NCBI GenBank assembly: GCA_021234155.1
Contig: JAJEKV010000012.1
Location: 6,635,789-6,699,788, forward strand
Source of the DNA: Isoetes taiwanensis
Lineage: Eukaryota > Streptophyta > Lycopodiopsida > Isoetales > Isoetaceae
Direction: 5' to 3'
Length of the DNA stretch: 64,000 nucleotides
Shown piece by piece: positions 24,219 to 36,112 of the stretch. Within the stretch, counting starts at the first letter, position 1. Each line of letters starts with the position of its first letter. Made by a program: the position numbers and the translations under genes. The notes beneath the pieces are model-generated. The model saw only the letters and a program-made list of their open reading frames with translations. It was not told where the DNA came from and did no database searches.

Positions 24219-27200
24219 ATGGCAATGCTGCGTGGTCAACAAAGCTTGATCTGTCTAGTCGGAAAGCGCCGGAGGCTACCTTTTCGAAACGATCATTCCG
24301 CCAATGCAGATAATCGGGTAGAACTTTGAATTTCTTTTTCTACATTTCGTTCCCTGCTCCTATTCTGTTTGTCCACCGAACAATTCCAATGCCGTAGATT
24401 TGATCATTTTTCTTTTTTGTGCTTCAGGACTCTCAATCTCTATGCTCCGGCAATAATGCAGCAGAATCGCATTCTTTAGATAACAGTTTCGTAAGTGAAT
24501 CAGAAGAGAGAGATGTTGTCGATTGCCCTGTCTGTGGGAAGAAAATCTCTGGCGATAATGTTGCCGTAAATGACCATCTCGGTGCGTATCAGTTTTGAAC
24601 ATGTCCAATGCAGAAAGAATTTATGGATTTTCTATTTGCAGATGATGCATTCTTGTTTATTTTGTAGAAGAATGACCATTTAAGCTTGAATTTAAAAACA
24701 GACATATGCATCTCCGGTGGTGGTCGACAGAAGAGAGTCCAACTTACCATCTTACAGTTTGTTCAGAGGCAAGACAACTGTTCTGATGGGCAGGAAAAAT
24801 CTGTGTTGGAGAATATCAAAGTTGCAAGCGTTTCAACATTTCCTTGTCAAGATGGAAAGCATTTAGAAGGTTTCGTGGGGGATCCTAATGTCACAGGATC
24901 GCATTTCCAATTCAATGCCAGCCTATGTCAATCAGAGCACATTACCAATGTTGGCTGTCCTGGTGTCAATGGCAAGGAAGAAAGCGGATCATTTTCTTCT
25001 GCTAGCAAGGATGAAGACTTGCAACTCAATTGTTGTGAAGGCGTCTTGGATACATTCATTGTAGGCCGTAAATTTAACCAAGGACATCCTTGTAGAATTG
25101 GCATGGATGTCTTGCTTGTCAGGGACCCAGATAATAGCAAAGATACTCGTGCAATAAAGGTGTGAATTTTAAATCTATTATTTAGAAGTTTGACCTATTA
25201 TTTGCAGTTGGTTCAATGGCAGCATGTTCTTCCCTTCATACCAGGTGGTCACATTGGATTCTCCAGATGCACAACTTGGCCATCTTCCAAGAAAGCTAGC
25301 GTTTTACCTATCACCACTACTTGACCGGAATGCGTTACAAATGAGGGTACCATTTTATTTTCTTAAAACCCTATACCTACATTTTGCAGAGTAATTTTGA
25401 ATAGTTCACTTTGTAATCTTATCTCAAAGAGCTGAACTGTCTAGGATTTGTTCTGAGACTCAACATGCCTTTAAACAGAGTGTCAATTTCAATACCAAGG
25501 GGAGCAACTTCTTGATTGTCGCCAATTATCCTTCATTGCATAGAATGCCGTCCATTCTGCACCAGTATTTACAAATATGCTGCCATTTGAGGATGATGCC
25601 TGCAAGATAATAAGGATATGACCTTAATTTTGCTTGTTTAACTTATTTCAAACCCCCCTGTTCAACTGTAAAACACAGCAATGCACTAAAGTGTTCTTTC
25701 ATGGCCATGCCAACTTGCCCGAGAACAACAAGATGCATGTTTCTGCAATAATTGGAATGACATGGTCCCTAGGGAAGTCAGTTAATGATGAGAAAGCTGC
25801 ATATTAATTTTTGTTTAACATGTTTCTATGATCACATCTGTAAGAGAGCTTTGCAAGTGTTCAACCTGCTTCATCCACCAAAACCTCATCATTTATTAGT
25901 TTCGATCTTTTGAATGCCAAATCTTGATGCTCGGAATAAAAAGTTGCACACTTACATAGTTTCTGTTTCCAGGGCTATGTGACGGGAATTTCAACTGATA
26001 TCTTTGGCCCTGTTTCCATAAGGCTTATTTGTGAAAGGGCACTCAAAGTTGATGGGGAGAAGTTAATTGCATTACTCTGGGAAAAAGTGCTACTATCTCT
26101 TGAAAGCTTATCTACTATTGCTTCGAACATACCTAAATACCATAGGAACTTTTTGTACATGATGCATACAGTATTGGATCACAATGCTCACTTATTTGAT
26201 GACGACGAAAAGGGGCTTCTTGGTATCATTTCTCTTCATCTTTCAACAATTAAAAGCTTAGATTCACATTTCTACATGACTATACTGTTCATTTTGTAGG
26301 CACATTACCTTTTATAATATGAGTATGTTTGTGCATTGAGGTCCTAGGTTTTCTGCAGTTCCATGTTTGCCTTTCCTTTTCATTTCTCTTATATAAGGAA
26401 ATTTATAACTGTAACATGCAGATTCATTTTTTTCCCTATCTGCTGAAGCCCAAAGACTCTTTATACGGCTGTATCAAAGGAAAGGTCAGAATGGCATTTT
26501 GAGTTGTTTATGCAATTTAGTATATAAGTAGCTAGGATATGCTTCATATCGTGTCTTCTTATTTCAGGACCGTGGTTTCGTGTTTCAAGCATTTGCTACG
26601 AAGATGTAGGTGATATCAGTTCAGCAATTGACCAGCTGCTTGGTGCTTATCTTTCCTAAATGTTGCAATTTATAACACACATGGATATTTGTTTTGTTAA
26701 AGATAAGACTCTTATCATAATGAGCAGGCATACGATTTATCATTGACACACACAAAATTAATGAAGAACTGGACGTGGACCGCTTCATGGAAAGGTTGCA
26801 TGTTCTTACTGTGCCAGAACTAAAGCAAATTGGTCATCTAGGTTATCTGAAGGTCTCCTTTTTCTATGCCTGATTTCTTAACGATGCACAAATTTTACAT
26901 AAAATTTTTTATCCAACTTTCGCATTCCTTGTTTTGACAATATTTGCATTTGAAAACGTTCAGGAAAGAAGGAAAATTTCTCGTGCAAAACGAGAAGATC
27001 TTTTGGCCTGGCTTGCTGAATCCTACAAGTCATGCAGGTATTCCCATGCTGTGCATGTTTTCGACGGTGGTTGGGATTCTGAATGACATGATGGAAAGAT
27101 GTATAATTTCAAATTATTGGGCAATGAATGTCCAAACACATTTCTAATCTCTCTTTATCAGTTGGTCAAATAGAGTTTCCAAGCTGATTGATGCAGCAAA

Positions 27201-29447
27201 AAATATTGTTGGAAGATGCATTTGCATCTCAGATGACATCAGTCAATTACTTTGGCGGTTGAAGGTATGGTTCCATCTTCTTACTATAATAAGCAGCATA
27301 ACTGACATTTTCGCTCCCCTCTTTTTACCTGCAGAGACTGTTCTTCTTAAATGGTACAGACGACCTTAATGCATTTCTTCTTGTGGATATGGGCTTCCTC
27401 ATATATCCACATTACAAATGTATACGAACACGACCAGTTTTTGTAACCAGAAGTGACCTGATTGCTTATGAGGAGGTAATCTTTATCCTTTGAGTGGTGA
27501 ATGCTATTGGTCCAAACCTGTGTATTTATACTTAATCATTTGTACCATGTTGTTTAAGATGTTTTGGCAGTCTTTTTCTGAAATATTTGTTCTAGACTCT
27601 TCTAGCTGATTTGTAAAAGCATTACTGAAGCATCATAGGGCGTTTTGGGAAGTATGTTCTAGGTTGTAGTCATTTGTCAAATATTTTCACTCATGAAGAA
27701 AAACTAGCTGCTTGCATGCCATGCTTAATCTTGTTTAAATTTGTATATTAATGGTCATTTAAGCATTTATGTAGGTTATGCCTTCTTTAGGTGGTGTTCT
27801 ATGTCTGAACTGCATAAGCTGCTTTTGATTATAGTTGTGCTGTTATATTATCAAATATTCTATTTATGCTGTTTTATGAGCAAATTCTTTTACTGTTCTA
27901 GAAGCTCAATTGAAAATATTTCTACAGGCATTACAAGTGGCTCAGCTCATGGAAGAAGCAGTTGAAGGCGATGACCATGATGCAGTTATGATTTCTTTAG
28001 AAAGGGCTCAAAATGAGCTTTCTCAGATTCAAGATATGATAGTCTCAGAGGATAATGCATTCTTGGCTCGTTTCACAGCTGGTTGGGTGTACGTTTCAGT
28101 ATGCACACTGGGCGTGTCAGTACTTGAGAAGGAACATAGGTAAATTTAAAATGCTCTGTTCCATTAGGAACTTATTGAGTATTTTATATACTGTCTGTAG
28201 TAGCCTAGATCCAGGTACATTAAAGCAACAATAATTTCTGTTGCATTAATTCTCAACCATCTTTTACTGGATAAATTTAATATTTTACCATGTTGCTTTT
28301 ATTAGGTATAGTCAGTCCGTTGAATTGCTTAAGCAGCTTTTAAGTCACAAATACTGCAAAGGAAGAAGAGGTTATTGGACTCAAAGATTGTCAGTAGATC
28401 TTGAACATCTTGGTCGCTTTGAAGAAAGTCTCCAGGTTGCAGAGGCTGGAGTAAACGACCCTTTTGTGAAAGCTGGTGAGCGCTTAGCATTGCAACGACG
28501 AGTAGTCCGACTTGGTAAACCACCTCGAAGATGGAAAGTGCCTCCATATGCTGAAATGTTGAAAAGGACACCGAAAATGGTAGGGCATTCTATCTCCTGT
28601 AAGTTTAGTATATCCTCACTCTTTCGTTGGATTTGCCAGGTGAAAATCCAAGGTCGACCCCTTAATTCACTTACGGGTGTGAAGAGCCGTTTTTATGGAT
28701 ATGATGGGCAGCAATGTACTGTAGAAGAGCTGGCGCTGCAGTACTATAGAAATGACGATGGCGGCTGCTGGAATGGTGTTCATTCAGAAAGTAATGTTTG
28801 GAGGACGTTATTTGGACTCCTCATGTGGGACGTTATATTTGCCGATGTACCTGATGTCTTCCAAACTCCTTTCCAAGTAAAGCATATAGTCCAGTCTCCT
28901 CATTGGACGTGATATTTATGAATATGCTGACTCTTTGCTTAAATTACAGAGTGCCCCACTTGACCTGGGTACTGACGGGTTCTATACTACAAGGCACCAT
29001 CTAATCGAGGCACGTCTTGACAGTATTTTACAAGGCAGAGCATTAGATATTCTTTCGGAGACTTGGGAAATTCAAAATGGCACTATCTGTTGTTGTGTAG
29101 ATTGGGAGAGGCATTCCTTTCAAGACTTGAAGGACATAGCAGGATGCATTGGAGCAAAGGGCCTGCATGCTGTTTGCAAATTACTGGCAGAAGATTATTC
29201 ATATTGGACCGCTGGCATGCCTGATCTTCTCTTATGGCGCCTTGCTTGTAACAACAATGATTTAGACCATAAAAACAGTAATGCAGAATGGGGATGTCAG
29301 CAAAATACTAATAACTATGGAGAGGCTAAGCTGGTCGAAGTGAAGGGACCTGGGGACAGTCTGTCCGAGCAGCAACGAGCTTGGATTCTTATCTTGATGA
29401 ATGCTGGAATTTCCGCTGAAGTTTGCAAGGTTGTGAAACAAATATGA
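24219..29447 (+). CDS. FAN1: Fanconi-associated nuclease 1 (FAN1) homologue, 15 exons, intact
   Basis: Structure-specific nuclease acting on 5' flaps and interstrand crosslinks in the nucleus. Exons: 24219-24317, 24428-24581, 24702-25159, 25245-25346, 25973-26222, 26422-26484, 26568-26642, 26728-26852, 26964-27037, 27162-27264, 27335-27475, 27928-28139, 28306-28579, 28640-28876, 28950-29447. All junctions are GT..AG, phases agree, and the 2865-bp total is an open frame of 954 codons. The start gives MLRGQQSLICLVGKRRR at residue 3, like plant FAN1 N-termini. A UBZ4 finger (C66, C69, H83, C87) is completed across intron 2. A HIRAN-type domain spans roughly residues 185-270. The SAP/TPR-like middle follows, and the VRR_NUC domain is C-terminal, with GMPDLLLW (D881) and LVEVKG (E919, K921) as the PD-(D/E)XK residues. 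Arabidopsis FAN1 is somewhat shorter. Intron 13 is 60 bp and stop-free in frame. An alternative start at the second ATG (24225) is possible. Confidence 0.95.
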
Positions 29448-30599
29448 TATTGTAAATAAACCATGGACTCCCACAATACTGTTCTATCCAACAGCAGAAC
29501 CCATAGTCTGAATATTCCAGCACGTAATAGTTAAGGGGACGAGGAGGCAATTAAATTATGCCAGTCGACATAGATAAAAAGAAGAAATGCAATTGCTTGG
29601 CTACTACGCGAGTCCATGATTGGATCGGAAAGGCACTGCAGAGGGTGATACTCTTCAATCCAAGGTTCCATTCTGATTGCATTGCTGGTGGCATTGCTGG
29701 TGATGCACCTCATAATTGTCATTAAACAGAATGATGAAAGCATGGAGGACATATTTTTAATTGGATGCGCAGCATTATTGAGTGACCTTATCAACACTCA
29801 CAAAACACGTGCTACTACATTCGTGCCTAGGATGACATTCTAGGGAATATGATCTTCACATAAGACTACCTGTTATTTGCGATATATTGGACAAAGCAGC
29901 GGCTCTATTTTGGCCCTTGGGCTGTGGGCACATCTATGGGTTCAGAAAACAATTATGGCAGCTGTTGCTGTGCCATAACTGTTATGTATTCCATCGGGAT
30001 CTAGCCAAGGTACGCAAAACTCAGTCTCCCATCTATTATCACGTTTAGCCTAATTAATGGTCGGTTTGTTTTATCCTTTAGCCGTCAGAATGGTTCCCTA
30101 AAGTGAAGGAAGGCATCAGGAGACAGCAGCGTTGAGCAAACCTTCAATGAGCTTGTCAGCAAATTTCTGAAAAATCGTTGTGTAAGTGTTACATTCTCAT
30201 CCAGTCCTCGAGAATTCCAATCGTAGAGCAGGTATTCTAACTAAGCAGTATAAGAAATTGCAACCTCAGCAGCTGTTCTCAAATTTTCATGGTTGAACGC
30301 ATACATCAGGGCAATTTTCTTCATCTCTACTACAACTCGTCCCAAGTGCATTTATGCAGATATCACATTTCTGTCCGAGGTCTGTCTATTTGTTTGAAAC
30401 CCTATGTTTCAGAATCATTTGCACTCCATGACAATGGACACAATGTTGTCTCACCGAGATATGTCCAGATGCAAATCACCACAAAGTCGTTATTTCAAGC
30501 TCAATGTATACTATGCAAAAAGGTATACCAAATAGGGGAGGTGGACCAATGGTAGAAATAAAGTTTAATCCTTGCAGGGAATTTAAAATGGTGTGAACT
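29448..30599. other. FAN1 3' flank and intergenic
   Basis: Likely begins with the FAN1 3' UTR. Beyond it no coding sequence, tail or transposon end was identified. Confidence 0.4.
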
Positions 30600-30694
30600 G
30601 CATTGGGGAGGGGGTTTCCTGAAATAAACCCCTTGGTGGCCGTCCGCGAGTGGCGCTGCCAGGAAATTTGTTTCAGGAAACCCCTTCCCAATGC
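30600..30694. repeat. inverted repeat / long hairpin
   Basis: The arm GCATTGGGGAGGGGG.. (30600-30628) is nearly complementary to ..CCCCTTCCCAATGC (30666-30694), both including TTTCCTGAAA or its reverse. There are about two mismatches and one 1-base indel over 28 positions, with a loop of about 37 bases that is itself GC-rich. The fold resembles a small fold-back element or a miRNA-precursor-like hairpin. Expression cannot be judged. Confidence 0.8.
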
Positions 30695-31639
30695 GGTTGT
30701 GCCACGAAAACATCCACAAGGACGAGATTTTTGCTATGTGGCAGAAAAAAAGGAAAAATTTTGGTTCTACATTTCTTTTCTCTTCCAGCGAGCGACGGAG
30801 TAGTGCGGTGAGCTTGCATTTTGTTTTGCAAGCTTGCTTGCTTGTGACAGATTCGATGGCTTGCTTGTTTCTTTTGTTTTGTGACAGATGTTTTTTTCAT
30901 GCATCAGTATGGCGGAGCTACTGTGGCGGAGCTATAGCATAGGAAGCCCTGTTTGCCGTGGAACAAACTAGTATGGCAGAGCCATGGCATCTTGAAAACA
31001 CAATAAACAGAGGTTTAAACATAGTCCGACCTCCATAGCCAGAGCTTTGCAAAGCGGAACCTCCATAGCTAGAGCGGTCCAACTGAAATCAGAAAACCTT
31101 CTAAAGGTTTCTTGGCAGAGCTCTGGCGGCGCTGCCTGAGCTCCCGAGCAGGTTGTTTACTACAAGGAAATGAAACAACACCTAGTGCTTGCTCAAATGG
31201 ATGATGGCTAAAAATTTAAACCAAAATGCCCCTACATTTATCTGAATGCATTTTTCATTTTGTTAGATGACCTAAAAGTCGAGAAGTTGCTAAGAATTTG
31301 TTAGAGATGGATTAGAGAGGATAGAAATGCGAAAATTATAGTGGCAATTAAAACTTGAAAATAATGTAAGGTCTTTTGGTAAATACAATGAGTTTTCATC
31401 AAATCTTTCTATGTGCATTTTTTGTAATTAATCTAGAAATGCCAAGAATATTTCCCAGTGAAAGTGACATGGACATGGACATAAAGAATTATCAATGTAA
31501 GTAATGCATGATTGGGTGTAATTACTCCATAATCACCTATAAATTATAACATGGAATGATATTTTATGTAGAATGTTAGTTGTAAGCTTCTCTATTTGAC
31601 ATAATTGCACCCCAACTATGCATTACGCTTGATAATTGA
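30695..31639. other. intergenic, nothing recognised
   Basis: Words such as ATGGCGGAGCTA and GCGGAACCTCCATAGC recur loosely between 30.9 and 31.1 kb, but no unit or reading frame could be defined. Confidence 0.35.
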
Positions 31640-31899
31640 CAAGTAGCGTTTATAAAGGGACAACCGTCCACCCAATGTTAGACTTTTATTTCACGTCATG
31701 CATCATCCCACCGTAAAATGGACACATCCAGTCGTACAAGCCTCTAGCTTTGGTGGAACCTAAACCTGCCCTGCAAAACTACTCGGTGGCAACTTGTGGT
31801 TGTCGCCACTCGTCAGCCACCCTCCTGCCCATCAATTACCTAGTACTTAATGGTCTTTAAGATGAAAATCATTCTAGCAGTAATGACTATACTTGCTCC

Positions 31900-32042
31900 A
31901 TTCTGTAGGTTTGGTCTTCGTGGACATAAAATCAATCCTAGGACTAAAGGACCTCGAGGGGAGCTGATCAGCTGAAACAAGCTCTTTATCAATCACTATT
32001 CCGTGGACGATAAAAACCAATGTAATTCAATTCAATTCAATT
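31900..32042 (+). mobile_element. LINE 3' end with (ATTCA)n tail
   Basis: TTCCGTGGACGATAAAAACC followed by three to four ATTCA units (32024-32042) matches the 3' module seen at 33.99, 36.04 and 53.87 kb, but the tail unit differs. A second weaker match, CTTCGTGGACATAAAATC, lies at about 31917. A perfect 12-bp palindrome AGCTGATCAGCT occurs upstream at about 31963. Any coding part has been lost. Confidence 0.55.
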
Positions 32043-33069
32043 TATCTACTATTGCTTGATCATATAATTGATCATATAATGGGGAACGTGTGGGGAGAAA
32101 TAAAAGAACACCTCAAAACAACTCAAATAGAACTTAAGAACGTTGAAATTGAAATGTTTTTTTGAGTCAAAAGAAATTTTACGAAGCATCCTGCCTTTTA
32201 TAATACAAAAAGAAATCATAATAGTTAGTCGTGCGTACCTCATTTTAGAGTGGGCTCTAGCAATGGTACAGAGGAGGCGTACCTGTCCAACAAAATCAAA
32301 GTGAAATACTACATTCAAAATCAATTTCAAAGTGAAATCAAAATGATAAACTAGAAAAGCTATACCTACAATTACTGCTACTAATTTTGAAAGCTTTTAA
32401 TTAAAATCAAAAGTATGAAGGTGATCATCCAGTAAGAGTGACAAATCTAGCCTTTGAGGAGCCATGAGCTTTGGCAAGGAGCCAAGGCAAAGAGGAAAGT
32501 GATCCTTTTAGTTGCATATCATTTAGTTTTTTGAAATACATGATCTTCCGTCATAGACAAGGTGATCTTGGTCGAAGGAAATATAGGCCATGAATATGGG
32601 CTTTGATTCTAGTAAACCGTAGGCCAAATATCCTCGCGTGGTATTTAACTTGCATCACCCCCTCCCTCTTTTTGTGTCCGGTTAAAAAACCGGGAAGGAG
32701 GGTATTCGACCTGCCCATTCAACTTTGTGTAATTTGGAACCTGAATACCTAGGTTAAATTGCAAGTCGAATATCCCAGATTAAAGAATTTTCCACAAAAT
32801 ACAAAATATTTTAGGTTTAGGTCTACTTGGAATAGAGCAGCGGTTGCACTGGTCCAGAGCGCGGTGGACCTCTGTCCAATATTTCACTTTGTTTGTCATG
32901 ATGAATAGGTGAGATGTTATCTCGTGGATCATCCTAATTGCATTACATGCCCGACATGGGCATAGGAAGAAGGTGCTTAAATATTGGAGATGCAGCTGAA
33001 AGGCTTGATACTGGGCATGGGCATTGTTGACGTAGAAGGTATCCACTCTAGATTCAATACATGAAGACG
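32043..33069. other. intergenic, nothing recognised
   Basis: A 14-bp direct repeat of TTGATCATATAA is present at about 32056-32080. No coding region or transposon end was found. Confidence 0.4.
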
Positions 33070-33620
33070 TTACACAAGTAAGGAGCTGTTGGACAAAGTG
33101 GTTGCATTACAATCTCGTGTTGAAATCCTTAAGGAAAAAATAGAATTACTGGAATCAAATGCCCAACAACCACAAGGCGAAAACCCTTCCAATCTGAAGA
33201 CCGAAGCGTAATGGGTGCTAGCCAAGGAAAGAGATCGGTACAAGAGAGCTTTGAGGATACGAATGCTTGGAATATTGGAAATAGAAGACGAAAAAACTAA
33301 AGATATGGCTGTTCAATTCTGCAAAGAAAATCTGAAATTGGAGGAGCCAGTTATCAATGATGCTTAGCGCACTGGAAGGAAAACAGAAGGCAAAATCAGA
33401 CATATCTTAATCAAATGCAGAGATGAGGCATCCCACACAGAGATTTTGAAGCAAGGGCCAATGCTGAAAGGCATCAACTATCGGGTGTGTGAAGATTTAA
33501 CATGGCAGCAGCTACAAACCCAACCAGAGGCTATCTGACAAGTGAAGGAGGCAAGAGCATCAGGGAAATGGGCTGTCTACAGACATGGACAGGTTATCAT
33601 TAGAGATCAAACAGAATAGG
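33070..33620 (+). pseudogene. LINE ORF1p-like pseudogene (coiled coil, RRM, C-terminal domain)
   Basis: One reading frame runs from KELLDKVVALQSRVEILKE, a heptad-patterned coiled coil, into an RRM-like part (IRMLGILEIEDEKTKDMAV). It continues with the CTD signature RTGRKTEGKIRHILIKC and ends with KWAVYRHGQVIIRDQ. Four in-frame stops interrupt it (around 33210, 33365, 33536 and 33618) without frame loss. This domain order is that of animal L1 ORF1 proteins (Transposase_22), an RNA-binding chaperone. Typical flowering-plant L1 ORF1 proteins instead have an RRM plus zinc knuckle. No ORF2 follows; the LTR repeat begins about 150 bp downstream. Confidence 0.75.
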
Positions 33621-33770
33621 GATTTCCAGGCAGATGCAAAGGGCTGCGCTGCCTGATGGGAGAAGCAGATTCTGCGCATTTAAAAACAGACCAGGACTTG
33701 GTCCATTATTTCTTGTTGATTTCCTTGATAGATGATCCTGAGCAAGAATCCCCTCAAATTCTCAATTATT

Positions 33771-34666
33771 AGATAAGCTGGTGATTAATGTTAGATATGG
33801 ACCTTGGAATTTAAAAGGGATGTTTAAAAGGCAAAAGCCTTTATAGCTATTTTGAGTGAAATCGAAGGAAAAGGCATTGACCTTTTTCTTAAGGCAACAA
33901 ATCATTTTAAAAGAAAGGCATCAGACATTTTCTTAAAGGGTTACTCCATCCTGGTAGTAATACGCCTGCTGCTCTCTCTCTTTGTACTTGGGTCCCATAG
34001 GCCAGTTGGTCTCCGTGGACGATAAAATCATATTCTATTCTATTCTATTCTATTCTCAACTGTTTAAGGGATAGAGAATGGACAGTAAGGGAGATACCCA
34101 CACGACCTGCAATAGTAGACAAATGGCATTGACACTAGCGGTACAAATGTCAGACATCTTCAACAAAAGGTATCTGCGACAATACCTATTGGACCAACTG
34201 GCAACATGTGCATCTTTGCGACCATCTGCCACAACTGTGACCATTCTGGTTAAGCAAATAGAGCTTAGAACGGATTCAGCTTCTATAATTCGAACCTCTC
34301 CTCAGATTCTCAATTCCTTATTCCTTATCCCGTCTTAAGTTTTTGCAAAAACCTCTTGTGTTGTGGATTGATTGTTTGGAATAACCTTCAATTCTTTGAG
34401 AATTCTCAGTTATCCTGCCTTAACCAATCTTACTCCAATCTTTTCCTTGAATTCGTATTTTGCTAGAGATGGATTTCTTTAGTGGTTAAATTGTTCTTCC
34501 TAAGCCTTTCCTATTCCAAATTTCAGTCTTTCTCAGGAATCCTCTTGCTCAGGATAGTCCGTTTGATGGTGAGGTTTGCCGTTAAGGAGTGGATTTGTGT
34601 TTGTTTCCTTTATTTACGGATGATTGTTTTGCAGATAAAGCTTGCAGTTTACCCATTCATATCAAA
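33771..34666 (+). repeat. LTR-like repeat A (Copia-type element), with LINE insertion
   Basis: Shares extended similarity with 36697-37325. Examples are AAAGGCAAAAGCCTTTATAG, CTTCAACAAAA and the stretch ending TAAGCCTTTCCTATTCC. It is interrupted at 33955-34055 by a LINE 3' end. It is followed by a plant Copia-type primer binding site at 34667, which supports calling it a 5' LTR. The 3' part (about 34530-34666) has no counterpart in copy B. Confidence 0.65.
33955..34055 (+). mobile_element. LINE 3' end with (ATTCT)n tail nested in LTR A
   Basis: GGTCCCATAGGCCAGTTGGT is followed by CTCCGTGGACGATAAAATCA and about five ATTCT units. AGGCC (33999-34003) pairs with GGTCT (34008-34012), loop AGTT. 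LTR B reads straight from GGGTTATCC to TCTCTCAACT, showing that these ~100 bp are an insertion. Confidence 0.8.
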
Positions 34667-34690
34667 TTGGTATCACGTATCACAGCATGG
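34667..34690 (+). other. Copia-type primer binding site with 7-bp duplication
   Basis: TTGGTATCAC-GTATCAC-AGCATGG matches the common plant Copia site TTGGTATCAGAGCATGG, complementary to the initiator tRNA-Met 3' part, except for a tandem repeat of GTATCAC that splits the site. Confidence 0.6.
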
Positions 34691-35341
34691 TTCCGGTTTC
34701 TATAGAAACTATGGGACAGATTCATAGATTTAAATTCTAGAATTTAAAAGATGAACTCTATAATCTAGTAGATTAATTTATCAATTATCTTGAAGAACAA
34801 AAAATCTAGTTAGGCAGTCAGAAATTATGTTCTTGAACTAACTCATATTTTTATTAAAGTAGAATGCTATCTAGTAATTTATGAGGTCTATGTGTTAAAG
34901 ATTCTACGTGTTATCTTTTACTGCTAAAAGATCGCTTCATAGAGAGGTTAAAAATTGCCAATATGATTTTAGATCACTTGATTCAACCAAGAAAATGCAA
35001 GAACCTTGTTTAAATTAGGGTCATATTCAGTCAATTAAGGATGAAAATATATCGTCATAAACAGTTATGAGACTAAGATTAAGGGCAATCAAGTATGACA
35101 ATAACAGTGAGATTGATTTGGAGTCAGAGAATAATTTACTGGTAGAGTTGTTTATTAAGAACTTGAAGAGAGAAATTCCTAAAGGAGGAGTTGTCTCTAT
35201 TCTATTCTATTCTAAACAGAGAGACAATATGAAGTTGCCAAATAAAGTGAATAAAGAAGGCATAGAAAGAAGAATAATAGAAGGAATGTTTACAGAAGTT
35301 ACAGAGATGCAAAAGTTGTTCTTCATAACTGCATGTCAGAG

Positions 35342-35407
35342 GCAGATCTACTTTTCTACAACCCAATTCAAGTAAGATCTACTTTTCTACAACTCAATTC
35401 AAGTAAA
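35342..35407. repeat. 33-bp perfect-period tandem duplication
   Basis: AGATCTACTTTTCTACAACYCAATTCAAGTAA occurs twice back to back with one C/T difference, just upstream of the ORF1-type copy. It may belong to the 5' region of that element. Confidence 0.8.
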
Positions 35408-35433
35408 GAAAACACTACGCAATAAATTTAACT

Positions 35434-35901
35434 GTGAATTTCAAGGACCCATCAGAAATAATTTCACTGCCAGCATCAATCGGCATCGATAAACCATCTT
35501 GGAACCACTTTAAACTCGTTTCGTGCTTCAATGACAATCAAATCTACCAAGCTTCTTTCAGTACACATCTCCTAGATCTTATCTCCAGCATGCATGTGAA
35601 GGTTGGTGGAGTTGTCTCCGCTACTAGGGTGGGAGCGACAAGACCTGATCGTCCTCGCCATCTTTTGGTTCGGTTTCAAGACACTCTGAGCCGCTTACAT
35701 GTTCTTCAGCATGGAAACCATCTCAGAGGGACTAGTTTCTCAGTACAGGAGGACCTCTCCCCTCTTCAATTGTGTAACCGTAAGGAGGATCTCTGCAAGA
35801 TGAGGGCAGCCCGCCTACAAAAGAAATGGGCCGTGTACAGGGGAGGCGCAACAATTATTCTAGATCAATGGCCTTCCAATCCTTGGACTGGCTATGTCTA
35901 G
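35434..35901 (+). pseudogene. LINE ORF1p C-terminal part (ORF1-only element)
   Basis: An open frame of 155 codons whose second half has RPDRPRHLLVRFQDTLS and KKWAVYRGGATIILDQ. These correspond to the CTD of the ORF1p-like pseudogene at 33.07 kb (GKIRHILIKC... and GKWAVYRHGQVIIRDQ). The first half is not alignable by eye, so the start is uncertain and the coiled coil is missing or diverged. The 3' stem-loop module begins only about 130 bp downstream, with no ORF2 between, so the element appears to be ORF1-only. It is inserted in the interior of the Copia-like element. Confidence 0.7.
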
Positions 35902-36029
35902 ATAATTTTAGAAGCATAAAATTACCACTAGCATTAGCATTATCTTCTTTTTGGTAGTCTTTTAATATTTAGTTATCGTGTTTGGTGATGGGGCCTAATC
36001 CCCAAGTTTTAGATGGCTTGTTGCCCTTG

Positions 36030-36112
36030 CATGTGCCGTCCCATAACCCGTTGGGTTCCCGTGGACGTAAAAATTCATCTTATCTTATCTTATCTTATCT
36101 ATTCTATTATAT
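36030..36112 (+). mobile_element. LINE 3' end with stem-loop and (TTATC)n tail
   Basis: CCGTCCCATAACCCGTTGGG, then TTCCCGTGGACGTAAAAATT and four TTATC units ending in TATTCTA. AACCC (36045-36049) pairs with GGGTT (36053-36057). It is almost identical to 12141-12212 and terminates the ORF1-only element. Confidence 0.85.

Noticed and set aside
32024-32042. (ATTCA)n as a plain microsatellite
   Set aside because: It directly follows CGTGGACGATAAAA, the same module that precedes other LINE tails in the window.
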